Shown piece after piece: positions 25,823-36,706 of a stretch of 64,000 bases of DNA. This stretch comes from Panagrolaimus kolymaensis (lineage: Eukaryota > Nematoda > Chromadorea > Rhabditida > Panagrolaimidae). Under the pieces are notes generated by a model. The model searched no databases. It was not told the origin of the DNA and worked only from the letters and a program-made list of their open reading frames with translations. Location of the stretch: the NCBI GenBank assembly GCA_028622995.1, contig JAJQJQ010000018.1:3968001-4032000 (forward strand), in the 5' to 3' direction. The first letter of the stretch is position 1, and each line of letters starts with the position of its first letter. The translations under genes were made by a program, and so were the position numbers.

Positions 25823-28173
25823 TGTTGAAATATTCCAAAATCTGTAAGCAAATATACAAAATATAGAATTTCTTAGAATGCTTTAAATAAAAAAAGTGCT
25901 CGAAGCAATGAAAAAGAAATAATTGCTATTTGAAAAGCAAACAATAAAAAGTTTAGTAAAAAATTGCAAACCCCGCCGCTATTTTTGGTTTTTGGCTTCT
26001 TTTTTTCTTCATTCAAAAAGTATGGTTTATTCAAAAAAATAAATGTAACAAATAAAAAAAGAGGTTTTGAATAAAAAACGATTACAAAAGGGAATAACGC
26101 TTTGGGAATTTAATTGTATTGAAACTTGTTAAAATTATTTGTGAATACTCATTCAAACAAAAAAAAAAGTCTTTTGAAAGTTCAAAAAGCCATTTTTTAA
26201 CATTTTAGTTGTTAATGCTCCACGACTGTCTAACCAGAGATCTCAAGTCAACATAAAGCAAGCTACAACATGATGAGGGAAATTTTGGAAGACCACTCGT
26301 CATCTGAAGTTTTACTTACAATTCCCGAGAATAACTTAATAAATAAAAAACGTTTTTGTAAAGAAAATTTCGAGTAACTAAATAAATTTGTGGGTAACGT
26401 TGATTACTACGGATTGTAATTTTGAAACAACAAACAAATTTAAACAAACTTAAAGTATTGGCAGGAGGAAATAACTTTGTCAAGCATCGATGACAACCCT
26501 TAAATCGTCAAAAACCTTTTTTTAAGTGAGTTTCTTATTTTTCTAAGACTTTCATTTTTTCAATAAGAAACTCATTTCCTTCCGAAATTCATCTGTTTTT
26601 GTTAGTGTGTATTTATTTGTTTTTTTACTCCTTTTTATCCATCATAGTAGATAGATACATAGATGGACTAGCAAATAGCATAGGGCACCACCACACATTA
26701 TCACAGGAGAGATGAGTGGAACAAATTTAAGGGAAGAAGAAAAGCAATATAATGAAGGAGAAAGCTTGAAAATGAAAAAAAGGAAGACAAAATTTTGGCA
26801 ATTTCATTTTTTGTTCCTTCAAATTTTTGATGAATAAACTAACTAACTAAACAACAGGCGTCAGAAGAGAAGAAACAAAAAATAAAAAATGAAATGTAAG
26901 CAAATAAATAATCACAAACTTAAAATTTTGCCATCTTTTTTTTCTTTAAGGAGCGACAGAAAAAAAAATTCATACAAAACACAAATTTAAAAAAGGAAAA
27001 ATGCGTTGGAGCAAAAAACAAACGACAGCTTTTCAAAGGGCACGCCGAAAAAGAAGTTTGAAAATTAAAAAGGAAAGATTAAAACAATAACTAAGTAAGC
27101 ATCAAAAACAGCCAACATGAATGATAGGTTCTCGTATTGTCAAATAAACTTTTTTAATAGTTAAAGCGGCTTGAAGCATTTTTTTTTTTATTTTATCGCA
27201 AAAAAAAGTAAGTAAAAAGAGTTTCTTCAAGTGTCAAATGACACACATCTAACTCATCTTAACTCTGAGTAAACCCGAAGAGACTAATTAAACCGTTGGC
27301 GATTAAAAAAAGATGAAAGAAAAAAATATAAAAAAATAATAAAACAAAAGTCATTCTTCCTCTATGACTACTATTCTCCAGCTGCTGTTGTATTTTTTAT
27401 TATTAATAATAACGATACCTTCGAGACGAGAAACCTAACTTTTTGTTTTCTTTGAAGCCTAACATCTGTCATTTTATTGTTAAAAAACATGGATGATTCA
27501 CAAATTTTATCCATAAAAAGTATTGAAACTACCTACATTTGGTTAAACATAAGACTTGACTTAACTTTATTATTGAGCTTCTTTTTTTGATATATGAAAA
27601 TTAAACTTTAGAGTTTTTATTTTTTTAACGACAACAATACCAAAGAGAAATATTTCTTTAAAAAATTGAAACAAAAGCCTAGTCATGGATACCGCTAATT
27701 AAATTCAGCTCTTTCCCTTTTTTTATAGTTAATTTTTATTTTATTTTTTTCAATAACTCCCTATTTTAGATTCATACATATCGGGTTTTTTATAACGACC
27801 AATCTAACACGCAATATTTCATTCAAGAAAAAGCGAGCGTGTGCTTAAAAACCTCATCAAAATACATTAAATTTGCTTTTAAATTTAACACATTCATTCA
27901 ACAATTTGTTGTTTTAAAAGTGAAAGAAAATTAATCAAAAAACTGATAATATTACGATAGTAAAAATGGCGGGAAACTTAATGGTTTTATGTTGCTTTTT
28001 GTTTAGCAGACCAATAAACCTCAGAAAAGCTTTTCATCATTAATTTTAAGTAAAAATAATGGGCTTTTTTAAGATGAAATTAGTAAACATCTTTATTGAA
28101 CACGTATGTATTGAGACTTGGAATGCAAGGAAAAAATGTTTTTTTTGTTCTTTAAAAACAATGGCATTATTTG
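25823..28173. other. Intergenic between tandem GPCR genes
   Basis: AT-rich spacer of about 2.3 kb. It should hold the promoter of copy 1 and the 3' UTR of copy 2. No gene, RNA or clear repeat recognised. Confidence 0.45.
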
Positions 28174-29472
28174 CTACACAGCATTAATGCATTCAGCTTT
28201 TGAAGTCGGTGAAGGAGAAAAAATAATAGGACATTTGCAAAAAAGTGTTTGTAAATTAGATCGATATGATTGAGAAAGGAGAATATAAACAAAAAAGTTT
28301 GCCCATGCATTAAATACAACAAGAACATTGCCAATATCAATCAACATAAGCTATAAAAGATTTTTTAATATTACATTTTTTTGTTTGTTGTTTTAAATGC
28401 TTTTTTTGACATACGTTTAATTCGGCGAATGTGTCACCCGTCAATATTTCGAGACAGTTTACAATTAAAGAAACGGAGTTACATAAAAGGAATAAAATGA
28501 TGACAACCACTAACATTAAAGGCGATGATCCACTTTTTTGATCTCTGCTTCGAGATTTTTCTAATAAAGTTTGCATGGAATAATTTCCTCGAATAAGAGT
28601 ATTTTGAAGTAAAAATCTATTGTTTGCATCAGCTTGAAATACGTCACTCCAACTTTTTCTTTGCATATTTTTAAAAATTCCAAAACATAATCCAACGAGT
28701 AATATGCATGGTAAAGCAGCCATTGTTGCAAGATACATATATCCCCTGAAAAGACGACGACAGATTTATTTATAACAATGAGGTCAAAAATTAAAAAAGC
28801 TGCTTACTTATAAAAACGAACATAAAAGTCACTTCGAAAAGAAGTGGCACATATTTCATATCGAATCCTTCGATCTATGATGTCAAAGCATTCAGAATAG
28901 TGAAGTTCAAAAAATGAAATAAAATTATAAGCAAAAATAGTTAATATTGAGCAAAGGACTAAGCGTTTAGCAAAATTAGGTCTAAAATACTAATAACTAT
29001 CAATCAAAATTTTGCTGAAAACTTACTGGCACCACCAATCTTTCACCTTAAACACAGCCACACTAAAATAACAATCCAATGCAGCAAAAACTGTAATATA
29101 AACGCTACACATTTGAAATATAACAGCAATAGGTACAAGTTTAGGAATCATAGGACTCCAAAAATAATTTATTATTGGGCTATAAGTTCGAAAGGAATCC
29201 ACACTCATCACCATTAACCCGCTTAAACAAACACCACAATCAGAAATAGCCAAAGCAACAAGATAGAAACATGGAGCAGAATTAAATACAATACATTGTT
29301 TAACAAAAATAATTAAAGATATTATATTAAATATAAATCCACTTAAAGCTAAAATAGGTAAAATAACGATAATTAAAATAAAGTTTGAAAGTATAATGGA
29401 TTCAGGTGTGCCGTCACAAGTACAATTAGGTATCAACGATAAAGTTGTCGTCGTAGTTATAAACGTTTGCAT
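28174..29472 (-). CDS. FMRFamide-receptor-like GPCR, copy 2
   Basis: This is a rhodopsin-family peptide receptor, paralogous to the gene at 23786. Exon 1 (29472 to about 29027) codes NCTCDGTPES, TM1, TM2 (ALAISDCGVCLSGL) and TM3 ([19 protein letters not shown]). Here too D-C-Y stands where D-R-Y is expected. Exon 2 carries TM4 and the second extracellular loop with paired Cys (SECFDI, YEICAT). Exon 3 opens GYMYLATMAALPCIL as TM5, has a short third loop, and then TM6 (LVVVIILFLLCNSVSLIVN). The last exon (28351-28174) is TM7 (NVLVVFNAWANFFVYILL) and a short tail ending ECINAV. Intron positions after TM3, before TM5 and before TM7 match copy 1. The intron that splits copy 1 at TM2/TM3 is absent here. 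Confidence 0.87.
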
Positions 29473-31620
29473 TGCTGAAAAAAAAATTGAGAAATATAAT
29501 ATTAATTTTTAAGAAATGAACAGCAAAAAATAATTTTAGCTCGTGGTATGTTTTAAAGAATTATTTTAAGAACTTGTTAAAGCTTAAAAGGAAAAAAGAG
29601 ACGCATTAAAAATTACAGATGTTTGCCTAAAATAAAAAAAACAAAACATTTGAAAGAAGAAAAACAAGGTAAAAACTTTTTTTAGGGATAAACAAGAAAA
29701 CACTTTTTAAGTTCATCGATTCTCTCATAAAAAAAAGAAAAAAGAAAACAAAACCCTTTTTAGGCCCACATTTTTATTTGATAAACAGCTTCCGTATTAT
29801 AATAATTATATGACGATGGCATCGTTGCTTTTGTTGGAAGAGCTGTGACAACACAAAAACAACAGCATTCTTTTGAAGGCAAATTATCCGCCATTCTAAA
29901 CGTTACAATGAGAAATAAAAAAAGGCCCAGGCGCAGCTTCTGTTTTTTATATATTATATAAATGAATGTCAATCAAATGGAAGAAGAAAAAAATATAATT
30001 CTCGCACATTTAATTTCGTTTCAGAGAATTAAAAGAAAAAAATGAGTTTAAAAACAACAATTGCAACCACCAGAAAGAAGCCAGCGACCATCGAAGAGGG
30101 TGGAAGTGGTGTTTTCTCTTTTTTTAATATAACGAAACATAGCCGTGTGAATTAATTACTTAAAATTAAAGAATTGTTAATGCATTAAAATGGGGAAAAA
30201 AGTAAAGATATGTGTGCGGTGGCATTGAATGAAAAACAGCCTTTATTTTACCTTCTTTCACCAAAAAAAATATTATTATAAAAAAGGTTTTAAGAAAAAC
30301 TTAAAATAGCGCAATGGTTTTTGTATTTTCAATTTCTTTTTTAAATGCTTGCTTTCGTCAATCATCTGTAAGCCTTTCAATTTATAAATAATAGTTGAAT
30401 TTAGAAAAAATTATTAAAGGTTAAAAAAATAAAGAAAGCGGAAAACGCCTTTAAAAATGTGCGAAAATATCTCCGGTTTTTGTTTTTAAAAAACTTGCAA
30501 ACATTAAAAAAGATTATTACGTATTTTAATTTACCCACGAAATAAAAAAAATAAATTTTGCATTAGAAAAAGTACTCTTAAGCTAACATGCAAAAAAGGT
30601 TTTACAAAATAACATGTGTATGTATACCTAAATTCATAAACTTACTTAAAAGTATGTTAAGTAAGTCATAAAAGTATGCGGATAACTAACAATCCTTTAG
30701 GTAGCAAACAATATGACATTAAACCTCAACAGCTGTAAATTCTTTACAGTTTGAAAGATAAACAAAAAATATCTGAACTTTTAATGACTAACATCTTTGA
30801 AAATTTCAATTCAAAAAAAATGTGAAAGTGAAATAGGCTAAACTGTTACTTGAAACAAAAAGTCTTCAAGGTTAAATTAAAAGCAAAACAAAAAATTAAA
30901 ACCATAACTAACAGAAACTTGCTAAACACAAAACCAGAAGAAGAAGAAAAAACTGCTTTCAAATACACCACCATCCTGTTGCTAATTCATTTTCGTTGTA
31001 ATCCGATAATGAACTCTGACTTTTTTATGATTATAACGTCGAATGTGTTCTTTAGTTAAAAAAATTAATAAAGAGCGGCATAATTGTTAAAGAAAAACAC
31101 ACACGGCTGAAGTTAACGCAAAACAATGTAAAGGTTTATTCATTAAATTGTAAAGGTAAGATTTTCGTACTTTGAATGTGAAAGAAAACAAGACATTAAA
31201 GTTTATAATATATTACATAAACACACCCCTATCAAACAAGCAAGGTAAACAGCAAACAAAATATAAAAATTTCATACTCAATATAGGTAACAGTAATATG
31301 AAAAAACAATCAAAGAAGCAAAGTTTCTTTTCCCACTCTTTTGCTTTCACGCTTTTTCCATATCCAAGTAGTATGTAAGTTGTTGTAGCTGAATCAAAGC
31401 CAAGGAATTCTAACTATTGTTGATCACTCATTAGGGGAGAAAAGGTAATGTTGGTTCTTGTATTAATAACTTTTTGTCGAACAAAACTTCTAACAAGAAT
31501 ATTCATATAAAACACAATTTAGAAAATGCCAGTATGCCATTTGTAAAACAAGGTTTGTGAAATAAACAACTTTATTAATAAACACAACATGAAATTACAA
31601 CAAAAATATAAAACAGTAGC
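29473..31620. other. Intergenic
   Basis: AT-rich spacer between the GPCR promoter side and the 3' end of the glutaminyl-tRNA synthetase. Frames at 29760-29972, 30850-31059 and 31172-31378 are low-complexity. No gene recognised. Confidence 0.45.
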
Positions 31621-33540
31621 TTATTTTCCTGCATCTTCTTTCAAGAGAACAGTACGATTGAAAACAAGCTAAAAAACGTCATTTAGTCAATCAACCAACA
31701 AAGTAATCGAAAACTTACATATCCATTGTCTTTTGAATCAGGATCAACGGCAAAGTAGCCAGTGCGTTCAAATTGGAAGCTTTCAAAAACTTTAGCATTT
31801 GACAAATAATGATCAACAGCACAATTATGGATCACAGTAATTGAGTTGGGATTACAGTCTTTCAAGAAACCACCAGGACATTCTTGAGGATCTTCTGGAT
31901 TCTTGTGCATAAACAGACGTTCATAAAGACGAATTTCAACGAAAAGAGGCTTAGAAACCCAATGGATAAAAGCCTTTGGTTTATTATCAGCTCCCAAAGG
32001 TTCAGCTCGAACAACAATTTCAAGAACATTGCCCTTGTCATCCTAAAAAAGACAAACATTGTAAAGCTTTAGAAACAATGAAAAAGACAAACCTCAGTAG
32101 CAGTAATAAAACTAAGAACAAGACCAACATATTTCAATCCAACAGTTTGTGCAGCGGTCATTCGGCGAAAACCCTTTTCACCAATAAGATGGAAATCACT
32201 TCGTTCAATAAATACAGTACCATCGAAAGCAACTGGATGATTTTGTTTACGGTTTGGATCAGTAGGAAAATCAGGAACTTCGATGATTGAAGGTATATTG
32301 AGTTCACTGAAATTTTGAATAACCACTTTCAAAGGTTCCAAAACAGCCATAGTACGAGGAGCATTGAGATTCAGATAGTCGCGAACAGAAGCATCGAGCA
32401 TTGCTGGATCAACAGCAGATTGAGCAACAGTTAAACCAAGTTTAGCAACAAAGCTATTGATTGCTTCAGCTGGAATACCACGACGACGAAGGCCAGTAAG
32501 AGTGAAAAGGCGTGGATCATCATAATCTCTAAAATAAGAAGAAAGTTTATAAATGATACAAAGAAAACACATACCTGACAATACGATTTTGGATGAGTTT
32601 CGCAATCTTTCGTTTAGAAGTGATAGTATAATTGACACTTAATCGACTGTATTCCCATTGAACAGGACAATAAACTTTGAGAGCATTGCATAACCAATAA
32701 TAACTGCTACGACGAGATTGAAATTCTTTTGTGCACAAGCTGTGAGTGATGTTTTCGATTGAATCACATAAGCAATGAGTGTAATCATAAGTTGGATAAA
32801 TGCACCAATCACTTCCAGTACGATGATGAGGAACAAACTTCACACGATACGCAACAGGATCCACCTTTCCTTCTTCTAGGATAAGTTTCAAACGAAGAGT
32901 TGCTTCACCTTCATCGAAGAGACCAAGTTTCATATTTTCAAACAATTCCAAGTTTTCTTGAATTGGACGATCACGCCATGGAGAAGCTTCAACATTGAAT
33001 CCACGCATTTCTTCCACTTTTTGATGACAAACATAAGCAAGACCATCTTTGATTAGTTGAACAGCCCAAAGATAAAGTTGATAAAAGTTATCACTCGAGT
33101 GAGTAATCTTATAAGGAGTGTATTCTAAAATAAACGAGGGTTAAAATTGTAAAAAAAGATGTAAAGATAAACATACTCAACCAATGAACAACTTCTTCAA
33201 TAGCAGTAAAGAATTTTGCTTCTTCTTTCTCAGGATTTGTATCATCGAATCGCAAGTAGCAGTTACCATTGTTCACCTTAGCATATCCAAAATCGATGTT
33301 GATTGCTTTTGCATGACCAATATGCAAAACTCCATTTGGTTCAGGAGGAAAACGAGTATGAACTTTGCCTTTTACGGCTTCAACATGCTTTTTTAATAAT
33401 TCTTTTGTATATGGAGTAACAACATATCCTTCTGTAGTATAGTTCTCACCAACTTTGTGGAAATGAGCTCGACTACTCAGCCATGATAATTCAGATGAAA
33501 CATCAGCAGTCATCGTGGAGAATTTTTTGATAAAATGCAA
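31621..33540 (-). CDS. qars-1: Glutaminyl-tRNA synthetase
   Basis: A class I synthetase that charges tRNA-Gln. The HIGH motif is intact ([19 protein letters not shown]) and preceded by [18 protein letters not shown] and the KMSKS equivalent (TITSKRKI) follow. The anticodon-binding beta-barrel follows, with [21 protein letters not shown] and the C-terminal barrel ending KEDAGK. Five exons are seen; the last is 31672-31621. The start is either 33540 ([10 protein letters not shown]) or 33513 (MTADVSS). TTTTTGTAG ends about 26 nt upstream of the first ATG and looks like a trans-splice acceptor. Most eukaryotic enzymes carry an extra N-terminal RNA-binding extension of about 200 residues, which is missing here; the protein begins just before the catalytic domain. 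The short first ATG extension is basic and hydrophobic and might be a mitochondrial leader. Confidence 0.94.
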
Positions 33541-34006
33541 GATGAATGAGTTGTAAAATTTCTACAAAAAAAAAGTTGCATCAAGCTTTTCATCGACGAA
33601 ATGCAAAGAAGGACACATTGCCACTGGAGCGGGAACTACTGTGATTGATGGAAGCTTCAAATTTGCAAAACTCTGATAAAAAAATTAACAGCACCTTTTT
33701 ATGAGTAACATCATCAAAATATTGCAAAATCAAATGAAGCTGTTATTTATAAGTACATGCATTAAAAGTTATTCAAACGATCGAAAAAGTACTTATTATT
33801 CTTAGATAATACTGTCCAACAACAAAATTCTGTGCTGCCATAAGATGTGTATTCTCTTTTATTCATTTTATGATGCAAAAAAACTTTGTTTATGCTTACT
33901 AAAACTTTTAGAAGCTTTACATTCTGAATTACAAACAAAAAAGACTTTATTAAAAAGTACTGCTAACATGAAAACAAAACAAAATTACAAAAAAAGGTTA
34001 AAACTA
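33541..34006. other. Intergenic, short
   Basis: Spacer between the synthetase start and the end of the MATH-BTB gene on the same strand. A probable trans-splice acceptor (GTAG after poly-T) lies at about 33563-33570 on the minus strand. No other feature seen. Confidence 0.45.
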
Positions 34007-35166
34007 TTAGGTTTGAGAAATGTTGCAGCAAGCATTTGAAATAGCGTTGCGAAGAAAATCATTATCAAGTTTATCAAAATCAGCTATAGGAGTTCCATCT
34101 TTAATACATTGTGTTATAACTTCAGCGCATTTTTCTTCAAGTTGACTAGCATTTGAAAGAGTTGAACAATTAGCAAGTTGACAAACAGTAGAAGTTGAAA
34201 CATCTTCAATTAACGAAGCTTCGAAACGTGTCTGAAAAGAAAAAGCATTAGAAAGACATTGGTGTTATATAACAACTAACCTTAAGATCACCAATATCAT
34301 ATGCGTCAAAAAATCTTAAAAGTTCTGTTTTATCTTTCATCTCCAAATCATTGAAAGCAGCAGCATCATAACAAAGTTGAATGGCTATTTCGACAATCTT
34401 GAGAGGGAATTCAGTGATAACCATTTGATTTGGCTCTTTCATATCTGATTCGAACATTTCTTTAAAAACGAGAGAGAGAGTAACCAAAATGCATTTATGA
34501 GCCTAAAAATTAGCAATGGTTGCTGAAATATGTAATCATAAACTTACTTTGACACAGTTTTCACCAACTTTGAAAGTAAAGTCTTTACTGACGTCATTTC
34601 TCCATAACTTATGACCAATATGTTCATCAACAAGATTGACTTCACTTTCATCATCTTCATCATCAGTAAGTTCTTGTTCGACATTCAGAATTCCTTCACA
34701 TTTCAAAGTAAATTTTCCATTCACGATAAATTTCTTAGTAGGATCAAAAAACTGGTCGGTATTACAGAGTTCAAATCCCCATCCCGTTGATCGGTCATAA
34801 ACATCATTTCGGTTACCACTAAAGCCAGCAGATTGAATTACATATTTGACTTCCGTTTTGATTTTTGCTGCTTCACTTTCGAATACTAAATGAAGATAAA
34901 TCCAAACATTTCCACGACTTTTTTCATTGTTTCCATTCGGATAAATTCTAAGATAATATTGAATATCAGGAATGTTTGAACTATAGAACCATTCTGTTTC
35001 CAATCTTCCATTTTTTGAATTCTTCAAAGCAGTCAATTTTTCTTCCGAAATGGTCCATTTGAGCGAAATAGGGCTTTCATCAGTCTAAAAAAACGCAGCG
35101 ATTATTCATATCTTTACTAGTCCCAAAATGACTTACAAAAGTTGAAGGAGTCTCAGAAATATCCAT
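34007..35166 (-). CDS. MATH-BTB protein
   Basis: Proteins of this type serve as substrate adaptors for Cullin-3 ubiquitin ligases. Four exons run from ATG 35166 (MDISETPSTF) to the stop at 34007. The MATH domain fills roughly residues 15-160. It includes LKWTISEEKL, the strand pattern around IYPNGNNEKSRGNVWIYLHL, and STGWGFELC. An acidic linker (LTDDEDDESEVN) leads to a BTB domain with FTFKVGENCVKAHKCIL, a version of the usual V-x-x-x-x-F-x-x-H-K-x-x-L motif, and VFKEMFESDMKE. The C-terminal helices (TEFPLKIVEIAIQLCYD, LLRFFDAYDIGDLK) match the BTB end and a short tail. This family is expanded in nematodes, so one-to-one orthology cannot be assigned. The weak GTAAGT after exon 1 is still in frame with the next exon. 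Confidence 0.88.
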
Positions 35167-35648
35167 AGCAGCCGTAAAAGAAAAAGTTACTAAAACAAAG
35201 CAAATATTAACCACAAAACGTTAATTACATAACACGAGAATATACAACAGCAAAAACACGATCGAATCATACAACAAATAATTAGCAAATGTAATTTTAC
35301 ACTAATACCAGAACAACAAAAGCTAAGAGTCATTAAAATAATACAACAGATGAAGTTAAAATTAAGGATAACATTGAGGAGCAAAAAGGTTGACAAGAAA
35401 TGAAAATGAAAATCGAAGATAAATAAAAGAGTCAACAACATTAAAAAAATATATTCTTGTTAAGAGTTAGCAATCGTGCAAATAAGCTCACTTTATTTTT
35501 TAGGATGAGTTTGTGTATTAGCATTTATTCAACTATAAAAATACAATCATATAAATTATACATAATGAAAGCTAACATAAACACTCTTAGGGTTTTTACA
35601 TTATTAATTCACGTTCAATTTGATCCATAATATTACCAAAATTTTCTT

Positions 35649-35864
35649 TTAATCAGCAAGTTCTTTAATTTCACCATACGCTGCTAAGCCTCCCATCTAA
35701 AAAAATAATAAAAGAGATTTGAAAAAAATTGTCAAAACATACTGGTGGAGCATAAGACGCATCATCTTCGTAATAACTTTCTCCGGAACCAAACTCTACA
35801 AAATGAATTAATTAGTAATTATAAAAGAGGTGTAAATAAATAATAAACTTACCACTTATTGTTT
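35649..35864 (-). CDS. Possible 3' exons of a small unrecognised gene
   Basis: Three short pieces join in one frame with good splice sites: one ending AAGTG/GTAAGT at about 35853, one at 35796-35743 and a last one at 35696-35649. They code TISEFGSGESYYEDD, ASYAPP and MGGLAAYGEIKELAD followed by a stop. The text is acidic and Tyr-rich and is not recognised. No start codon or upstream exon could be placed, so this may be the end of an undetected gene, a decayed fragment or chance. Confidence 0.3.
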
Positions 35865-36257
35865 CTAAAATTTGTTGGTTATTTGAAAAGTAACAAATTT
35901 GCAAGCAAATAAAAGTTTTGTAATATTTTCAGGAGTTGAATAAAGGATTCAAGATAAAAATTAAGAATAGTATTATCCTATTTGATCGAGTTACATAAGC
36001 TATAACAAATAAACATTTTGATGGATTTTTTGCAACAAAAGGTTGTCTTGAAGTAAACTTTAGGCATTTAAGAAGTTTTGTATAAGATAAATAATTCAAG
36101 GCTTTTTTTGTACATATGTGAGCATATGTTTAGATTAATTAATTTTTTAAAAGCATTTCATTCTGAATACCGAAGGAGAGCTAATGTTAACAAAAAGTGA
36201 GAAATCTGCACTTTTTTTAGACACAAGTCTCTGTCAAGTTGAACCAAATAACTGTTT

Positions 36258-36330
36258 GGTTCCGTGGCGCAATGGATAGCGCGTTTGACTTCTAATCAAA
36301 AGGTTGCGGGTTCGAGTCCCGCCGGAACCT
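36258..36330 (+). tRNA. tRNA-Arg (anticodon TCT)
   Basis: A 73-nt cloverleaf can be folded by eye. The acceptor stem GGTTCCG (36258-36264) pairs with CGGAACC (36323-36329). The D arm is GCGC...GCGC. The anticodon stem TTTGA/TCAAA encloses loop CTTCTAA with TCT at 36291-36293, and the T arm is GCGGG TTCGAGT CCCGC. A-box and B-box like segments (TGGCGCAATGG, GGTTCGAGTCC) are present. A poly-T run begins about 20 nt downstream. There is no intron. It decodes AGA. Confidence 0.96.
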
Positions 36331-36706
36331 GAAAAAATTCTTTTTCGTTTTTTTTTTCATTACTCTTCTCTTATTTTCTCAACTTTTGATTTTGCAAATG
36401 AACATAACTCGATATCCTATTTTTTCATAAAATAAATCTGAATTTTTGTGAAGCCTTCCTTGTTTTTTATGTTTATTTTATTATTTAACAATTTTTCTAT
36501 TGGACGAATAAAAAACATTATTTTGGCACATGTTTTAGTGCAATCAAAAAATACCCTGATATTGAGAAAGAAAAAGAAAAACAACATTTCCAAAAAAATA
36601 TTTGACAATTAAAAAATATAAAGGAGACAAAAAGAATTGAGTTTGATATTAATATTTTTAAAAAACTAAGAGATTGACTGAAAAAAAAATAGCTGAAGCA
36701 AGCAAA
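36331..36706. other. Intergenic between tRNA and Ig/FN3 gene
   Basis: Contains the poly-T terminator region for RNA polymerase III just after the tRNA and then AT-rich 3' flank of the minus-strand gene. Nothing else seen. Confidence 0.5.
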
